From NCBI GenBank assembly GCA_024220525.1, contig JAMYWO010000119.1, positions 31,562-95,561 on the forward strand: a stretch of DNA of 64,000 bases. Reading direction: 5' to 3'. Numbering within the stretch: position 1 is the first letter of the stretch; every line of letters starts with the position of its first letter. The position numbers and the translations under genes are program-made. The notes below the pieces were generated by a model that was not told the origin of the DNA, did not search any database, and saw only the letters and a program-made list of their open reading frames with translations. This document shows, piece after piece, positions 35,601-48,345 of this stretch. The DNA comes from Cochliopodium minus (lineage: Eukaryota > Discosea > Himatismenida > Cochliopodiidae).

Positions 35601-36337
35601 TTTTTTGTTTATTTTTTTTAATTATTAATATTTTTTTTTTTAGTTAAATGATATGATTCTTGGTCGAAAAGCGATTGATTCAAAGCTAAAAAATATTTCT
35701 GCGAAACATCTCGCTTTGACGTCCCAGAACGTTTCTTTTTACATCTCTTTCATTCCCATTTTAATTTCTTATTTTCAACACATATTAAACAACGAAGAAT
35801 TTAAGGGGATTGAAGAGTTCAAAAAAGTAATCAATGTAAGATATTCAAATTTCATTTTTTTAAAAAAATGAAAATTGATTTAAACTTTTTATTTTTTAGG
35901 AGTTTGTGGCTCATAAAGAAAATCTTTTTCAGCAAATCGTGGAAATCATGAAAGAAAGGTTAAAAGTAAACACAGAAAGCTTCAATTCTATCGCCTCCAA
36001 ACTCACCTCGATCAGTACCTCGATCAGTGGAACTCTTGGAGGGAATACTACCGAAAAAACGAGCCCCTATGTTTCCGAAGTAATCAAAGAGACTTCGGTC
36101 ATTCTAAACATTTTAACCAAAATTTTGCCAACAAAAGAAATCCAAATCATTTTTCAACAAATTTACAAAACCTACAACTCCTTTTTTCTGGAACTCTATA
36201 ATTCTATTAAACTCCCCACTAAGCACACCAAGAACCGGATGCTCAATGATATTCAGTTGCTAGTTTCTGGGTTGAATGAGGTATATCCAGGAATGAAAAA
36301 TGATTTGGAAATTTATTTTAATAAAAGATTTGGTTAG
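32684..36337 (+). CDS. VPS54: VPS54-like subunit of the GARP tethering complex
   Basis: Exons 32684-32830, 32911-33088, 33227-33264, 33323-33415, 33665-34047, 34221-34696, 34830-35137, 35252-35348, 35401-35585, 35644-35835 and 35900-36337 join in phase to 844 residues, the family's usual size. Key segments: IPKVFFEKEFDLKDKNTFNI, then LSYFLDQVELELIKQIELRS and FFYALSSMKDLNQQI (N-terminal coiled coil typical of VPS54), and in the C-terminal VPS54 domain GRKAIDSKLKNISAKHLALT with SQNVSFYISFIPIL. GARP (VPS51-54) tethers endosome-derived vesicles at the trans-Golgi. Several frames inside the introns are open by chance and are not genes. An 18-base A-run lies just upstream of the start. Confidence 0.9.
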
Positions 36338-36428
36338 TTTTTGAAAACAAAAATGTATAAATAATTAAAATTTTAATTTTTTAATATTTTCAATTTATCT
36401 ACAAAAATGGATCTAGAGAGAATTTTTT

Positions 36429-37651
36429 TCATATATCTTTTTCATCTTCCTTGGATGGTTCTTCATTTTCTTTGAAAATCTCAATAACAATCTTTGGATA
36501 AATTTCCCTTGCAGTTTTAAAGAGATCCAAGAGTTGATCTAAAAGTTCTTTAGGTGTTCTGTACAACTCTTGTGTACCCTTTGAATCCATCAGATAGAAA
36601 AAGTCAGAATCAGTGATGACAAACTTGTTAAGATCCTTTAAAAAAAGTGTTTGTCTCAAGTTATCATGAACATCATATCTCTCGATTCTATTGTTGAAAA
36701 CTTTCAGTACTCTTTTCTGAACTCTGCCATACCAATTTGTTTTGTTGACGGGGATCTCAACAAATTTTTCATCCTTCTTTTGGTTGTTACCTCTCCAAAG
36801 AAAAGAAGTCAAATAGCCAATTCCATTCACAGTTTTCTTGTAAGAGTTTTCAAGGAGGTGCAGAGGGTAAGAAACAAAGCCACCAACTGCATAATTGGTG
36901 AAATCAACCTCCTTAATAGCAGATTCTATTACTTCCTTCTTTTCTTCAAGCTTATTATCGAGCTTCTCCTCTTGTTCTTTAGTAAAGACCATCTCCTCTT
37001 CTTTCATATTTACTGTTTCAACAGGTTTTTCTTCTTTCTCCTCTATTTTTTCTTCTTTTTTTTCAACTGTATTTTTTTCGGAGGGTTCTTGCTGAATCTT
37101 TTGAACAAAGTCCACCTGTTGAATAAACACTTTGTCCTTCTTCTCATCTGATTTCAATAATTCATCTTGTGATGAAACATCCTCCTCTTTCTCCTTCTCA
37201 TTTTGGATAGGGATCACTTCAACCTCTTCCATCTCTTTTTTTATTCCTTCGATGGATTGTTTCAGCTCATTTAAGTTCCCAATGAATATAGTCGTATGAA
37301 TTGTTGTCCTGATTTCGATGATTGGATATTCTAAATTTGATTTGTTGCATTTTTTCTTCAGCTCTTTTATCAATTCGAAATTGTTGATGCAATTGATTGT
37401 TTTTTCCTCCTTTATTCCATTCTTCCAAAGAACTTGTTTGGCTTCACTTTTTTATTTTGAAATCATAACATAAAATTAAAGGAGAAAATATTTATCATTG
37501 ATGAAGAATAAGCTTCTTTTACATAAAAATTAAAATAATTTTATTTACCTGTTTCTCCTTATTTGAGAGAGGTTGATTAAGCCTGAAATTCATGAAAATT
37601 GTTATAAGAAAGTATAAAATTTAGTATCCATTATCAATTACCTGAGTTCAT
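36429..37651 (-). CDS. Unknown protein with Glu/Lys-rich linker and C-terminal PH-like region
   Basis: Exons 37651-37642 (10 nt), 37582-37549 and 37446-36429 give 353 residues. The 5' model rests on exact phase: MNSG from the first exon, then LINLSQIRRNS across the next junction. The N-terminal 80 residues look folded (EAKQVLWKNGIKEE, TTIHTTIFIGNLNELKQS). Residues about 90-190 are a Glu/Lys-rich coiled segment. The last 120 residues read as a small beta-rich domain (WYGRVQKRVLKVFNNRIERY, FFYLMDSKGTQELYR) closing with an amphipathic helix (LLDQLLDLFKTAREIYPK), the outline of a PH/GRAM-like fold. I cannot name the family. Membrane or phosphoinositide binding would be a guess. Confidence 0.6.
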
Positions 37652-37903
37652 GTATAAGGTGTAGCTATATGATTGAGAATTATACATTAATTTTTTTAAT
37701 CTATTTTGCCTTTTTTTTTTTTATTTTTTATTTCATGAAATATTGTTTAAATTTGTAAACAAACCTTTCTTTTAGGTGATAAAATAGTTCAGAGAAGGAA
37801 TAATTTTTAATTTGAAAGGTATCAAAATATAAAAATGAATACCAACATTTTATCTTTCTTTCAAGACAAACAACAAATTAAATTCAAATAAAAATTAATC
37901 AAT

Positions 37904-39739
<1,836 letters not shown>

Positions 39740-39778
39740 TTTTTTTTTAATCTTTTTTATTATTTAATTTGATCTTTC

Positions 39779-42449
39779 TTATTTTTTTAAGATAGAAGAA
39801 ATTTCAGTGACGAAATGGATCAAAATGGGAGCTACAATGACGTCAGTCTCAGACTCATTTGGGCAGCTGAGTTTATCGAGGGCTGTGATAAAGAAATCAA
39901 AGTTGCTTTGTTTACCAATAATGATTTTATCAATGAAATCCAAGACAATCTAAAGAAGAAATAAGAAATTTAGAAAGTTCAAAATCAATCAAAAAAACAA
40001 TTAAAAAAATTGTTCAATACCTTCATGAAATCTTGTACATATCTTGAAATACCATAAATATTTTGGAAATTAGGGTGATTGGGAAACTTAGACATCAACT
40101 GTTGATGATTGCTAGCCCATATCTTCAATTGAATAACGATGGGTTCCAAGAGGGAGAAATTATCAGTGGATGATCTGAAATTGCTGATGAAAGATTTGAT
40201 TTGGTTGGTGAAGGGGATGAGAAGGGAAGGGTTTTCAACAAAGGTAGCATCTGCGATGTTAGAATAAGGGGATCTTTTTAAAAAATAAAATAAATCTTCA
40301 AATTGAAATTTTGATTTGGAAAATTACAGAGAAATATATGTATTTCTACACTGTCTCCTCCTGTAATTTTTCAAGGGAGAAAGAATGTCAACCAAGATTG
40401 TCAAGTTGGAGATATCGTGAGACTTACAAATTCTCCTTAAGAGGACGTTTCTGTAAGAGATGTGAGTCAGAGAAAACTCTTCCAAATGAAAGTTGACTTT
40501 TTCAAGTCTCTCATACATCCACGGAACACTGTTCACTTCTTCTGTGCTCCAAAATTTTTCTGCAATAGCAGCAGTACGAGGCCAAATCTAAAGTTATTAA
40601 ATAAATAAAAGAAATAACATTAAAAAAAAATATATTTACTCTTGATTCTATTGTTTCATCATTGACCATTTCTGACCACATAGTAGCTTCACCTTTTATT
40701 TTCATTTTTAATTATTGACAAAATTTTTTGCAAAAAAAAAAATTACATCCGAGATATTTACTCTTCTGTTTCTCATTCATTTTAAAATTGTTCTCGAAAG
40801 TCATGGGATCTTCTATATAATGATCCTCTGCTGTTTGATTTAAATCTATATAATATCCTCTGGAAAGAACAACTGAAAAACCTTTTGAAAACAAAAAAAA
40901 AAATGAAAATTAATAGGCGGATATTTAAAATTAATAACCCTTGTTAATAGCATTTATGAGGTGATTCTTCCCTCTCCAACAGTGAATGGCTACTTCTTTT
41001 GGTATGTTTTCACATTCAAATATTTCATCCCAACCAATCTTTTTAGTTAAAAAAAGTTTGTAAATTTAAAAATTAAAGATTGGTTGGAAAGGATTACAGG
41101 AGTCTTTTTGATTTTATTGAGAATCATTTTTGAAATTTTTGTGGTGAATACGCCTTGTAGTTCAGTTTTGTTTTTAATTCCATTTTTGCTCATGTATTGC
41201 TGAATTTTTTCATTTTTGTTCCAATCTCTTCCTTGAAAAATTTTGCTAATTTGAATAAATAACTTAAAGTTCGATAATTAAGATACCATTGTTCTCGTCT
41301 CCACCAATATGAAAATAATCATCTTTGAAAACACTAGAAACCTCCATAAAAAGCTTTTCCAGGAAAGGATAGCAGTTTTCGTTTGTTGGATCGAAAGCAG
41401 GACAGAAAATTCCATATCTACAAATGGGGTTTTTAAAAATTAAATTTTTAAAGAAAGAATTTATCTTTACTCTTTTTCTATTTCATAGTTGATATCTTTT
41501 GAAGAAAATTCTGGATGACTAACAAAGAAAGGTGTAGAGTGTGAAGGAACACCTACTTCTGGAACAACTCTTTTTGTTTAAATAATATTAAAATGAACGT
41601 AATCATGATCAAACAGGTTACCTTATCCCTAGAAGATCTGCTTGTTCTACAAGTTGTTTAAGTTGTTCTTGTGTATAAAATTTTCCATCTGATCCCTTTT
41701 CCGTCAGTTCTGGGAATATTTTAGATTGAAATCGGATCCCTTGGTCATCCGTCAAGTGGAGATGAAGTACATTAAGTTTCTAAGAATTAAAAAGAGTTTT
41801 AAATGAAATATAGTTTTTATCTTTTTTATTTTTACAACAGAAGCCATAGCCAACAAATTTCTTTGTAAGATATGAAAACTTATGAAATGTCTGCTTGAGT
41901 CTATCAATATTCCTCTCCTATAATTTTAAAATTAGATTCAATTTAATCTGATAAGATTGATCACCATTTGAATCTTGGTGAATCTGATATCTCAATCAAT
42001 GGGATTCCAAAAACATTATCGAATTCTTGTATTAATTGAATAATCGTCTCAATAGATCTCAATATCCCTATTGAACGATTAAAAATAGTATTTTAAAGTA
42101 TGAATGAAGTACCAATATCTGTTTTAGCTTTCAATAATACCTTATTATTGGTTATATTTATTTGATATTCTTCATTCATGTTAATATCTAAATGCTTCAC
42201 TGTCTTATCGAATTCCACACAAAAATTATTGTTGGGATTTGAGAAATCTATTTCCAAATCTTTCTCGAAGAATATTCCAGTCTTTCTTATTATCCTCTCA
42301 TACATTCGCTTGAGCCCATTAATCACTCTGGGAGATGAATTATTGGAAATATAAACTTTTCTGAGATATTCCACAGGAAGAAATCCTTGATTGATCTTAT
42401 AATTTTTGGGTATAGGCATGACTGTATTGAATATTTTTGGTTTATCCAT
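39779..42449 (-). CDS. Beta-N-acetylhexosaminidase, GH20, without signal peptide
   Basis: Thirteen exons (42449-42113, 42067-41965, 41917-41836, 41779-41622, 41569-41471, 41417-41287, 41231-41098, 41038-40939, 40881-40747, 40692-40640, 40587-40352, 40273-40021, 39949-39779) sum to 663 residues. A GH20b-like N-terminal domain starts [15 protein letters not shown]. The catalytic barrel shows [28 protein letters not shown], the Asp-Glu catalytic pair in [19 protein letters not shown] and [20 protein letters not shown] then [12 protein letters not shown]. After the barrel comes a region like that of bacterial family members ([15 protein letters not shown]) and about 145 further residues. It releases terminal GlcNAc/GalNAc. 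The N-terminus has no signal peptide, unlike lysosomal hexosaminidases, so it may be cytosolic. Its stop lies 39 bases before the TrpRS start. Confidence 0.93.
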
Positions 42450-42487
42450 TTCAATTCTTTTTTTTCTATTTCATAAATAAAATTGAA
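42450..42487. promoter_or_regulatory. 38-bp divergent intergenic spacer
   Basis: Only 38 bases separate the hexosaminidase ATG (minus) from the ATG of the ThuA/GATase-like gene (plus). The stretch is T-rich on the plus strand, with AATTGAAATGG around the plus start mirrored by a similar word around the minus start. Promoter elements or 5' UTRs must overlap or lie inside the opposite gene. Confidence 0.55.
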
Positions 42488-43683
42488 ATGGACGATTATT
42501 CAGTTGATCTGGATCAACCATTCTATAATGAAGAAAAAGTAACATTATTATTAACTTCAACTGATGAAACAAGATTTCATTCAAATGAAATAATCTCCAA
42601 AATGGACAAAATAATGCTAAAGTAAAAATATAAAGTCTTATATTCCAAATTTAGATAGCTTTTTTGCAGTAACAAACATTGTCCAAATTTGGAGGATTTA
42701 GAAAAACATTATGATGTTGTAAAAATTGAGAAGAATTGAATTTTTTACAATTCCTAATAATTTCAAATCAATAAATTAAATTCAGATTCTATTTTATGGA
42801 GGAGATGATACAAAGTAAATCTTTCTCGCAATTGAAATGTTTTTCATTAATATTAATTTGATAAAGATCTCCAAAACGTACTAGCGAGACGCTAGAGGTA
42901 CAGTAGATTTTTTTAGTTAATATAAATGATTACAATCACGAAAGAAATATGTTAAAAAAGGTGGCTCAGTCATTATTTTTAGAGCAGGAAACGAAGTGAC
43001 AGGTTCATGGGCTTTAAACGAGAAATTTCCCCATCCACTATCTTGCGAAGAATTTAGAAATAATAAAAAGTAAGTTTGGTTCTCTCTTTTTATTATGTTT
43101 TAAAAAATTTTTAAAATTTGCTAAAAAGATATGCTAAAATGGGATCACTACCTACTCCTAACGAGAATTATACACCCAATGGAGATAAACCTAACTTTCA
43201 TCCCATTTTTGTGAACATACCTCATTTCTCTTCTTCATCTACTTTATTAACTCTTGATCCTAACGCAAAAGTGTTGTGTTTGTGGGACAGTAAAAATATT
43301 TTATGTGCTGAAAGGAAGTATGAAAGAGGTTATGGTGAGTTTTCTTGGAATTTTTTTTTTAATTTTTATTTATTTTTATTTTATTTTTATTTTATTTTTA
43401 TTTATATTTATTAAAAGTTTTATCTTTTACTTTTGGTTGTTTCATCAATAATGACACTGAAATCCAGATCATTATAAGAGCTATTCGCTATTGTTTAATT
43501 TTGAAATACAGAAACTGGGACACTACTGTCCACAAGAAACTTGTTCCTTCCATAAAAAAAGAGATTGAGGTGTTGCTTCATATCATTCATTGTTGGAACC
43601 AAAAAAATAGGTCCAAAGGAAAGATCACCAAATACTTGTTTGCAATAATATCCACTCACATTATAAGAACTATGTACAAATGA
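42488..43683 (+). CDS. ThuA / class I glutamine-amidotransferase-like protein
   Basis: Exons 42488-42621, 42670-42718, 42786-42814, 42867-42897, 42945-43069, 43129-43334 and 43418-43683 encode 279 residues. The first half has a Rossmann-like pattern: EEKVTLLLTS, then YDVILFYGGDDT, then TSETLEKYVKKGGSVIIFRA, the typical turn of ThuA-like and GATase1-like folds. Later come KVLCLWDSKNILCAERKY and GYVLSFTFGCFINND. The last 80 residues are helical and basic (HKKLVPSIKKEIEVLLHI). A nucleophile-elbow Cys-His-Glu triad is not evident, so enzymatic activity is doubtful. Related domains in other protists are largely uncharacterised. Two small exons (29 and 31 nt) are supported by phase. Confidence 0.55.
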
Positions 43684-43854
43684 TATTTTTTTTTTTTTTT
43701 GAATAAATTGTTGAATAAATTGTTTAATTTTTGATCAATGAACTTCTATATGTGGATTGAATTGAATCAAACTTCCATTTGTTTGGAGGCAAATATTCAA
43801 TATAAAAAAAAAAAATTTCTTTATTTCCAAAAAGAATAAAAATTAGGTCATATA

Positions 43855-46800
43855 ATGAATGATCAAACATACTTGAATTGGGTATTAAAGCTTTTAATAT
43901 CAATATTAAATATATTTTACCTTTAAAAATTCAAGATATCTCAAGTTTTGGGTCAATTGCTTGAAAGTAATACTGATTTACAAAAAGTGTTGAAATCTGG
44001 GGTCATATTATGCAAGTAAATATCAAATTTTTATCCAGAAATTTTAAAAATAGATTGAACACTTATATTTAAAAATTATTTTGAACGAGATATATAAAAT
44101 ATATTTTTCATAAAGACTTCTTAATAAAATCAAACCTGGAACGATTGGCAAATATAATGAATATGTTGTCCATCCATTAATGGAAGCAGAAAATATAAAT
44201 TTATATCTAAAGGGATGTTGGGGGCTTGGAATAGAATCATCAAATATCTTCTTGAAAGATGATTTGGTGAAGGGGAAGAATTTGGAGAAAGTAAAATCAA
44301 ATCTGGTGGCAGTATCCACCATAGGAGGATCTTTGGGATTTGATGGGCCATTGTTGCCAGGTACAAAAAAGATGGAATACAATGAAGATAATGACGGATT
44401 GGAAGAATTGGAGGAGCTTGAAGAAGATATCGAATCAATCAAAAAAGAAAATCAAGAATTGAAAGATCAATTGGACAGAGTACAAATAGATCTCAACAAA
44501 TCACGTGGTAAAGAGAAGATCTTGCAGAAAAAGTTGGATGAGATGAAAGATAAGCAATCCAATAGCAACGATAATCTCAAATCATCATCCAACAACCCCA
44601 ACATCGCCAATATCTCGCTACTCAATGAAAAAGAGTTGGATAGAAGGGTCAAGGTGATATCTGAGAAGATAGAGAAAGAATTGGAGATCTATAAGACAAA
44701 GAATGAGAAACTTGAGACCTCTCTCAACAAGATCAAATCTGAGAAGTTGGAATCGGATAATCTGAGGATAAAAAAGGATAAACAGATCAATGATCTCACC
44801 CAACAACTCGAAGAGCTCAAGAAATCCAACAATACTGAGAAGAAGATCCTTATGGAAGAGAATCTCTCACTCAAATCTGAAGTTGAATTATTGCAGAAAC
44901 AAAATTTCTCTCAGAGTTCAAATCAAGAGGTAATTTATTAGAAAAAAGATGTATTGAAAATCAATTTATATTCAATGTGCTTCTTGTTTCTATATATTGA
45001 AACTGGGGAAAATGGATTTATCAAATTTAAAACCTAAAAAGATATTAATATCCCTATCACTCAAATTTTTTTGTATAGTTGACCACAGAATACGAAAACA
45101 GAATAGAAGAGACAAAGTGGTCCTACCAAAAGCAGATGGAGCTCCTTCAGATCCAAATCAACGAACAAAAGGAGACAATCTCCGAGAAGAACAACCAAAT
45201 CCAAAGTGAAACCGAGAAGATCTCAAAGCAATATGAAGAGAACATAGAAAAGTTAGAATCTGAAGTCATACAACTTAGAAACCAACTCGACTCGATCCAA
45301 CAAAAGCTAACAAGACAATCCATTAGAAATTCTAAAAGCACCTTTTCTACTAATACAGAATCCAACGAGAGAATAGAAGAGTTGGAAGAACTTAACAGCC
45401 AATACGCCAACGAAATCGAAAAACTTAAAACTTCTTTGCAACAAAATACAAAGAAGGTAACAGAAAAGCCTGTCAATAGACGTCACGCCATGCAGAAGCA
45501 AAACAGCAGCCAAAACTGGAGAAACTCTATGTTCTTCTTTTCACAGGATGTGATGGATGGCGTCAAGATCGAGGAGCTCAAGAGAAACTTGGAGAAGCTC
45601 ATGTCTAACAAGCCTGTGCAATTCAGTGATTTTGCCAATGTCCAAGATATTCTCAAAGAAGATTCTGGAAGAAGAGCTTTCACTTTCATTCTCCAAGAAC
45701 AACTCAAATCTCATGTAACATTTTCAAAAAAATTTTTTTGTTTAACAAATAAAAATTTCCTGAATTTTTTTTGTTAAGAATTAAATTTAAACTATCTAAT
45801 TTACATCAATTTTGTATCAAATTATTACAAGATAATGTTGTTATTTTGATCATAATGATCCAAATTATCTTTTGCATACTGATTTATATTGATCCTATTT
45901 TTGATCATTTTTACAAACAAAATTTCAGTGAAATTCTTCTCTTTAACAAAAAACAATTTTATTTCAAATTTTTTTTTTATTTTTTAAACACAGAAAACAA
46001 CTGCTTGGCTTTTGTTATCCAACCATGCATTCGAACTTTTACAGTTTTTGATTAACACTACCATGCAACAGATAGATCTCGTTGACCACAAAGATTTCAT
46101 CACCCTCAAAGTCCTCATGAGACTCGCCTCTCTCATCTGTACCATGAACCAAAACAAAAAAGTCTTCATTCAAGATTTCATTAAAGGACATCGTATTTGG
46201 AACAATTTGGGTAAAATTTTTTTTTAAATTTTAATTTTATTTTTCATTATTTTTTTTTATTGAAATTTTTTTTTGAGAATTTAATTTGCGGCTTTTATTT
46301 GCATCATTTTTCTCAACGCAAGATAATATTATTATTGAGCAAAATGATACAATTTGCATACTGATTAATATTTGAATATTTTGATGAATATTCATGTTTG
46401 TCTTTTCACGATCATTTTTACAAACAAATTTTCGTTTTATTTCTGACAGTTAGTTTTAATTTTTTCAATTTTTATAAAAATTTTTCTTTTATTTTGGTTG
46501 ATTTTACCATTCATTTTTTTAAAAAAAAAGATTTTTGGGAAGAATATTTTGTGGATAAAATGACATCTTTATTCAAATCAAAGTTTGGGGACAATTCTCC
46601 CTCCGAAGAAATTCTTCAAGATCTCACTTTCAACGTCTTGAAAAATCATCTTTTGGAGCTCATGGAAAATTGGCAAATCAGCCATAGTGACCTCCTCAAC
46701 CATGCTACAAAGTTGTCCAAGGAAAATAATCTCGCAGAATCTAAACAAGAACAAATAATGGTATGATGATTTGAAAAGAAAAAAGATCTGTCTTATAATA

Positions 46801-48215
46801 AAATAAAATCAAAATAAAAAAATAAATCTAAATAAAAAATAAATCTAAAAATAATGAATATTAAAATAATAAATAAATAATAAAAATTATATACAATTTT
46901 GCAACATTTATTTTTGTTCGTCAAAATTAATATCCGCTAATAAAGTTTAAATTTTGGACAATAAATAAAAAAAAAAAAAAATAAAAAATAAAAAAAAAAT
47001 ATTCAAAACATAAATCAAAAAAAATTGATGATAAATAAAATTTGTTGTTATTAAAAGAAATACCCAAAAAATTTTTTTATTATCTTTTCATAGGAATTCA
47101 TGAAACAAAGAAAAGATAGAAAACAAACAGTAGTGGAAAACGAGGTTACTTCGATCGTCAAAGAGGGATTCCTCAAACAACTCACCGAAGTCACAGAAAA
47201 CGACAGAAAGAAAAAGAAGTGGACCAAGATGATGTGCAAGTTGGAAAATAACGAACTCAAGTTCACCACCCAAGACTTGGAGAATAAAAAGTTTTCTGTC
47301 AGTGTCATCCCTCTCAATTCCAACATCCAAGTTGTTCCTGTTTCTTCCGCAGCTCCGTCTAGTCTTCAGTATAAATTCTAAATTATATCATTGATTTTTT
47401 TTTTATTTATTTTCAATTTTTTTGGATTTTTTTTTCATTTTAATTTTGTTTTTGAACCTTTTTAGATTTTGTTTTTTTAATTTTCACTTTTTTTTTTTAA
47501 TATTTTATAGATCTTATACTTTTCAAATTAACAATAAACAATCTGGTGAACAAATTCACATTATGTCGGAAACACAAGTAAAAATTTAATTTTTCATTAA
47601 TTTTATTTTTTTATATTTTATTTTTTATTTATTATTTCTTTTTTCTTAGGGAGAGGCTGCTTCTTGGGTGGTCAACATAAATCAATGTTTGGACAAAATC
47701 AAAAATAACAACAAAAGTGGTGTCATTTCTAATAGAAGACAACGTATCAAAACTGAAGAAAATCCATCTAATGTGCAAACACAAGAATCTCCAAGAACCA
47801 CAAGTTATTACATTTTGTTTATAAATATTTTATTTATAATTTTTTTATTAAAGGTGGAATGGAACCCTTCACTCAGCTCATCACCCAACTCAAGCAGCAG
47901 TTGGAAACCACCGAACAAGAGATGGAAATCATTAAGATCGCCAAGCGCGTCAACGAAATAAAGTCCCAAATGATCCTCTCTCAAGAATTCCATAAAGTCG
48001 ATAAAAGTCTCTTTGAAAACAAAGTCACCCCTACAACTAACATGACTAACAAAGAGAAACTTATCATGACTACCATGAAGGCTCTCGATTTTTGTCTCGT
48101 CATCTCCAATGCTCTTCACTCTCACTCTTTGGAGATCCATGAAAAGCAATTCACTGATAAAATAAGTTTATTGACGGAATGGATCAAGAAGGCAAAGCTC
48201 ACCCTTAAAATTTGA
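43855..48215 (+). CDS. CH domain / coiled-coil / PH domain protein
   Basis: Exons 43855-43881, 43936-44015, 44116-44929, 45079-45714, 45994-46210, 46531-46760, 47094-47368, 47511-47577, 47650-47803 and 47854-48215 give 953 residues. A single calponin-homology domain opens the protein (QKVLKSGVILCKLLNKIKPG, AENINLYLKGCWGLGIESSN, IFLKDDLVKGKNL). About 350 residues of coiled coil follow. A helical region (SGRRAFTFILQEQLKSHKTT, AFELLQFLINTTMQQIDLVD) recalls SBF2/KIAA0513-type domains, but weakly. A PH domain comes next (IVKEGFLKQLTEVTENDRKK, EAASWVVNINQCL), then a helical end. The layout suggests a cortical scaffold linking actin or microtubules to membrane; that is inference. TTAAATAAAGA lies just after the stop. 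Two of its introns share a diverged repeat (45828-45926, 46319-46434). Confidence 0.8.
45828..45926 (+). repeat. Intronic repeat, copy 1 (intron 4 of the CH/PH gene)
   Basis: This copy shares, in the same order as copy 2 at 46319-46434, CAAGATAAT, TTGCATACTGATT followed by AATATT-like sequence, and GATCATTTTTACAAACAAA. Such long shared words in order are unlikely by chance even in AT-rich DNA. Confidence 0.6.
46319..46434 (+). repeat. Intronic repeat, copy 2 (intron 5 of the CH/PH gene)
   Basis: Diverged partner of the element in the preceding intron, with the same three blocks in the same order and about 17 extra bases between the last two. The spacing and order suggest duplication of an intronic segment rather than a mobile element; no ends or target duplications are visible. 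Confidence 0.6.
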
Positions 48216-48345
48216 AACCCAGTTTTAGTTAAATAAAGATTTGTGATTCTATTCTATTCTATTTGAATGTTTTTTTGCTCTTAATTTCATCAAAGAAAAT
48301 TAATTTATTAAATTAATTTATTTTCAACATTAAATTCTTTTTTTT

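Noticed and set aside
41221-41286. Acceptor caaattag at about 41252 for hexosaminidase exon 7
   Set aside because: It gives a frame that hits a stop; using ...tttttcaag before GAAGAGATTGG keeps phase and restores GGDENNGRDWN.
43363-43412. ATTTT pentanucleotide tract as a repeat element
   Set aside because: It is ordinary T-rich intron sequence before an acceptor, similar to many other introns here.
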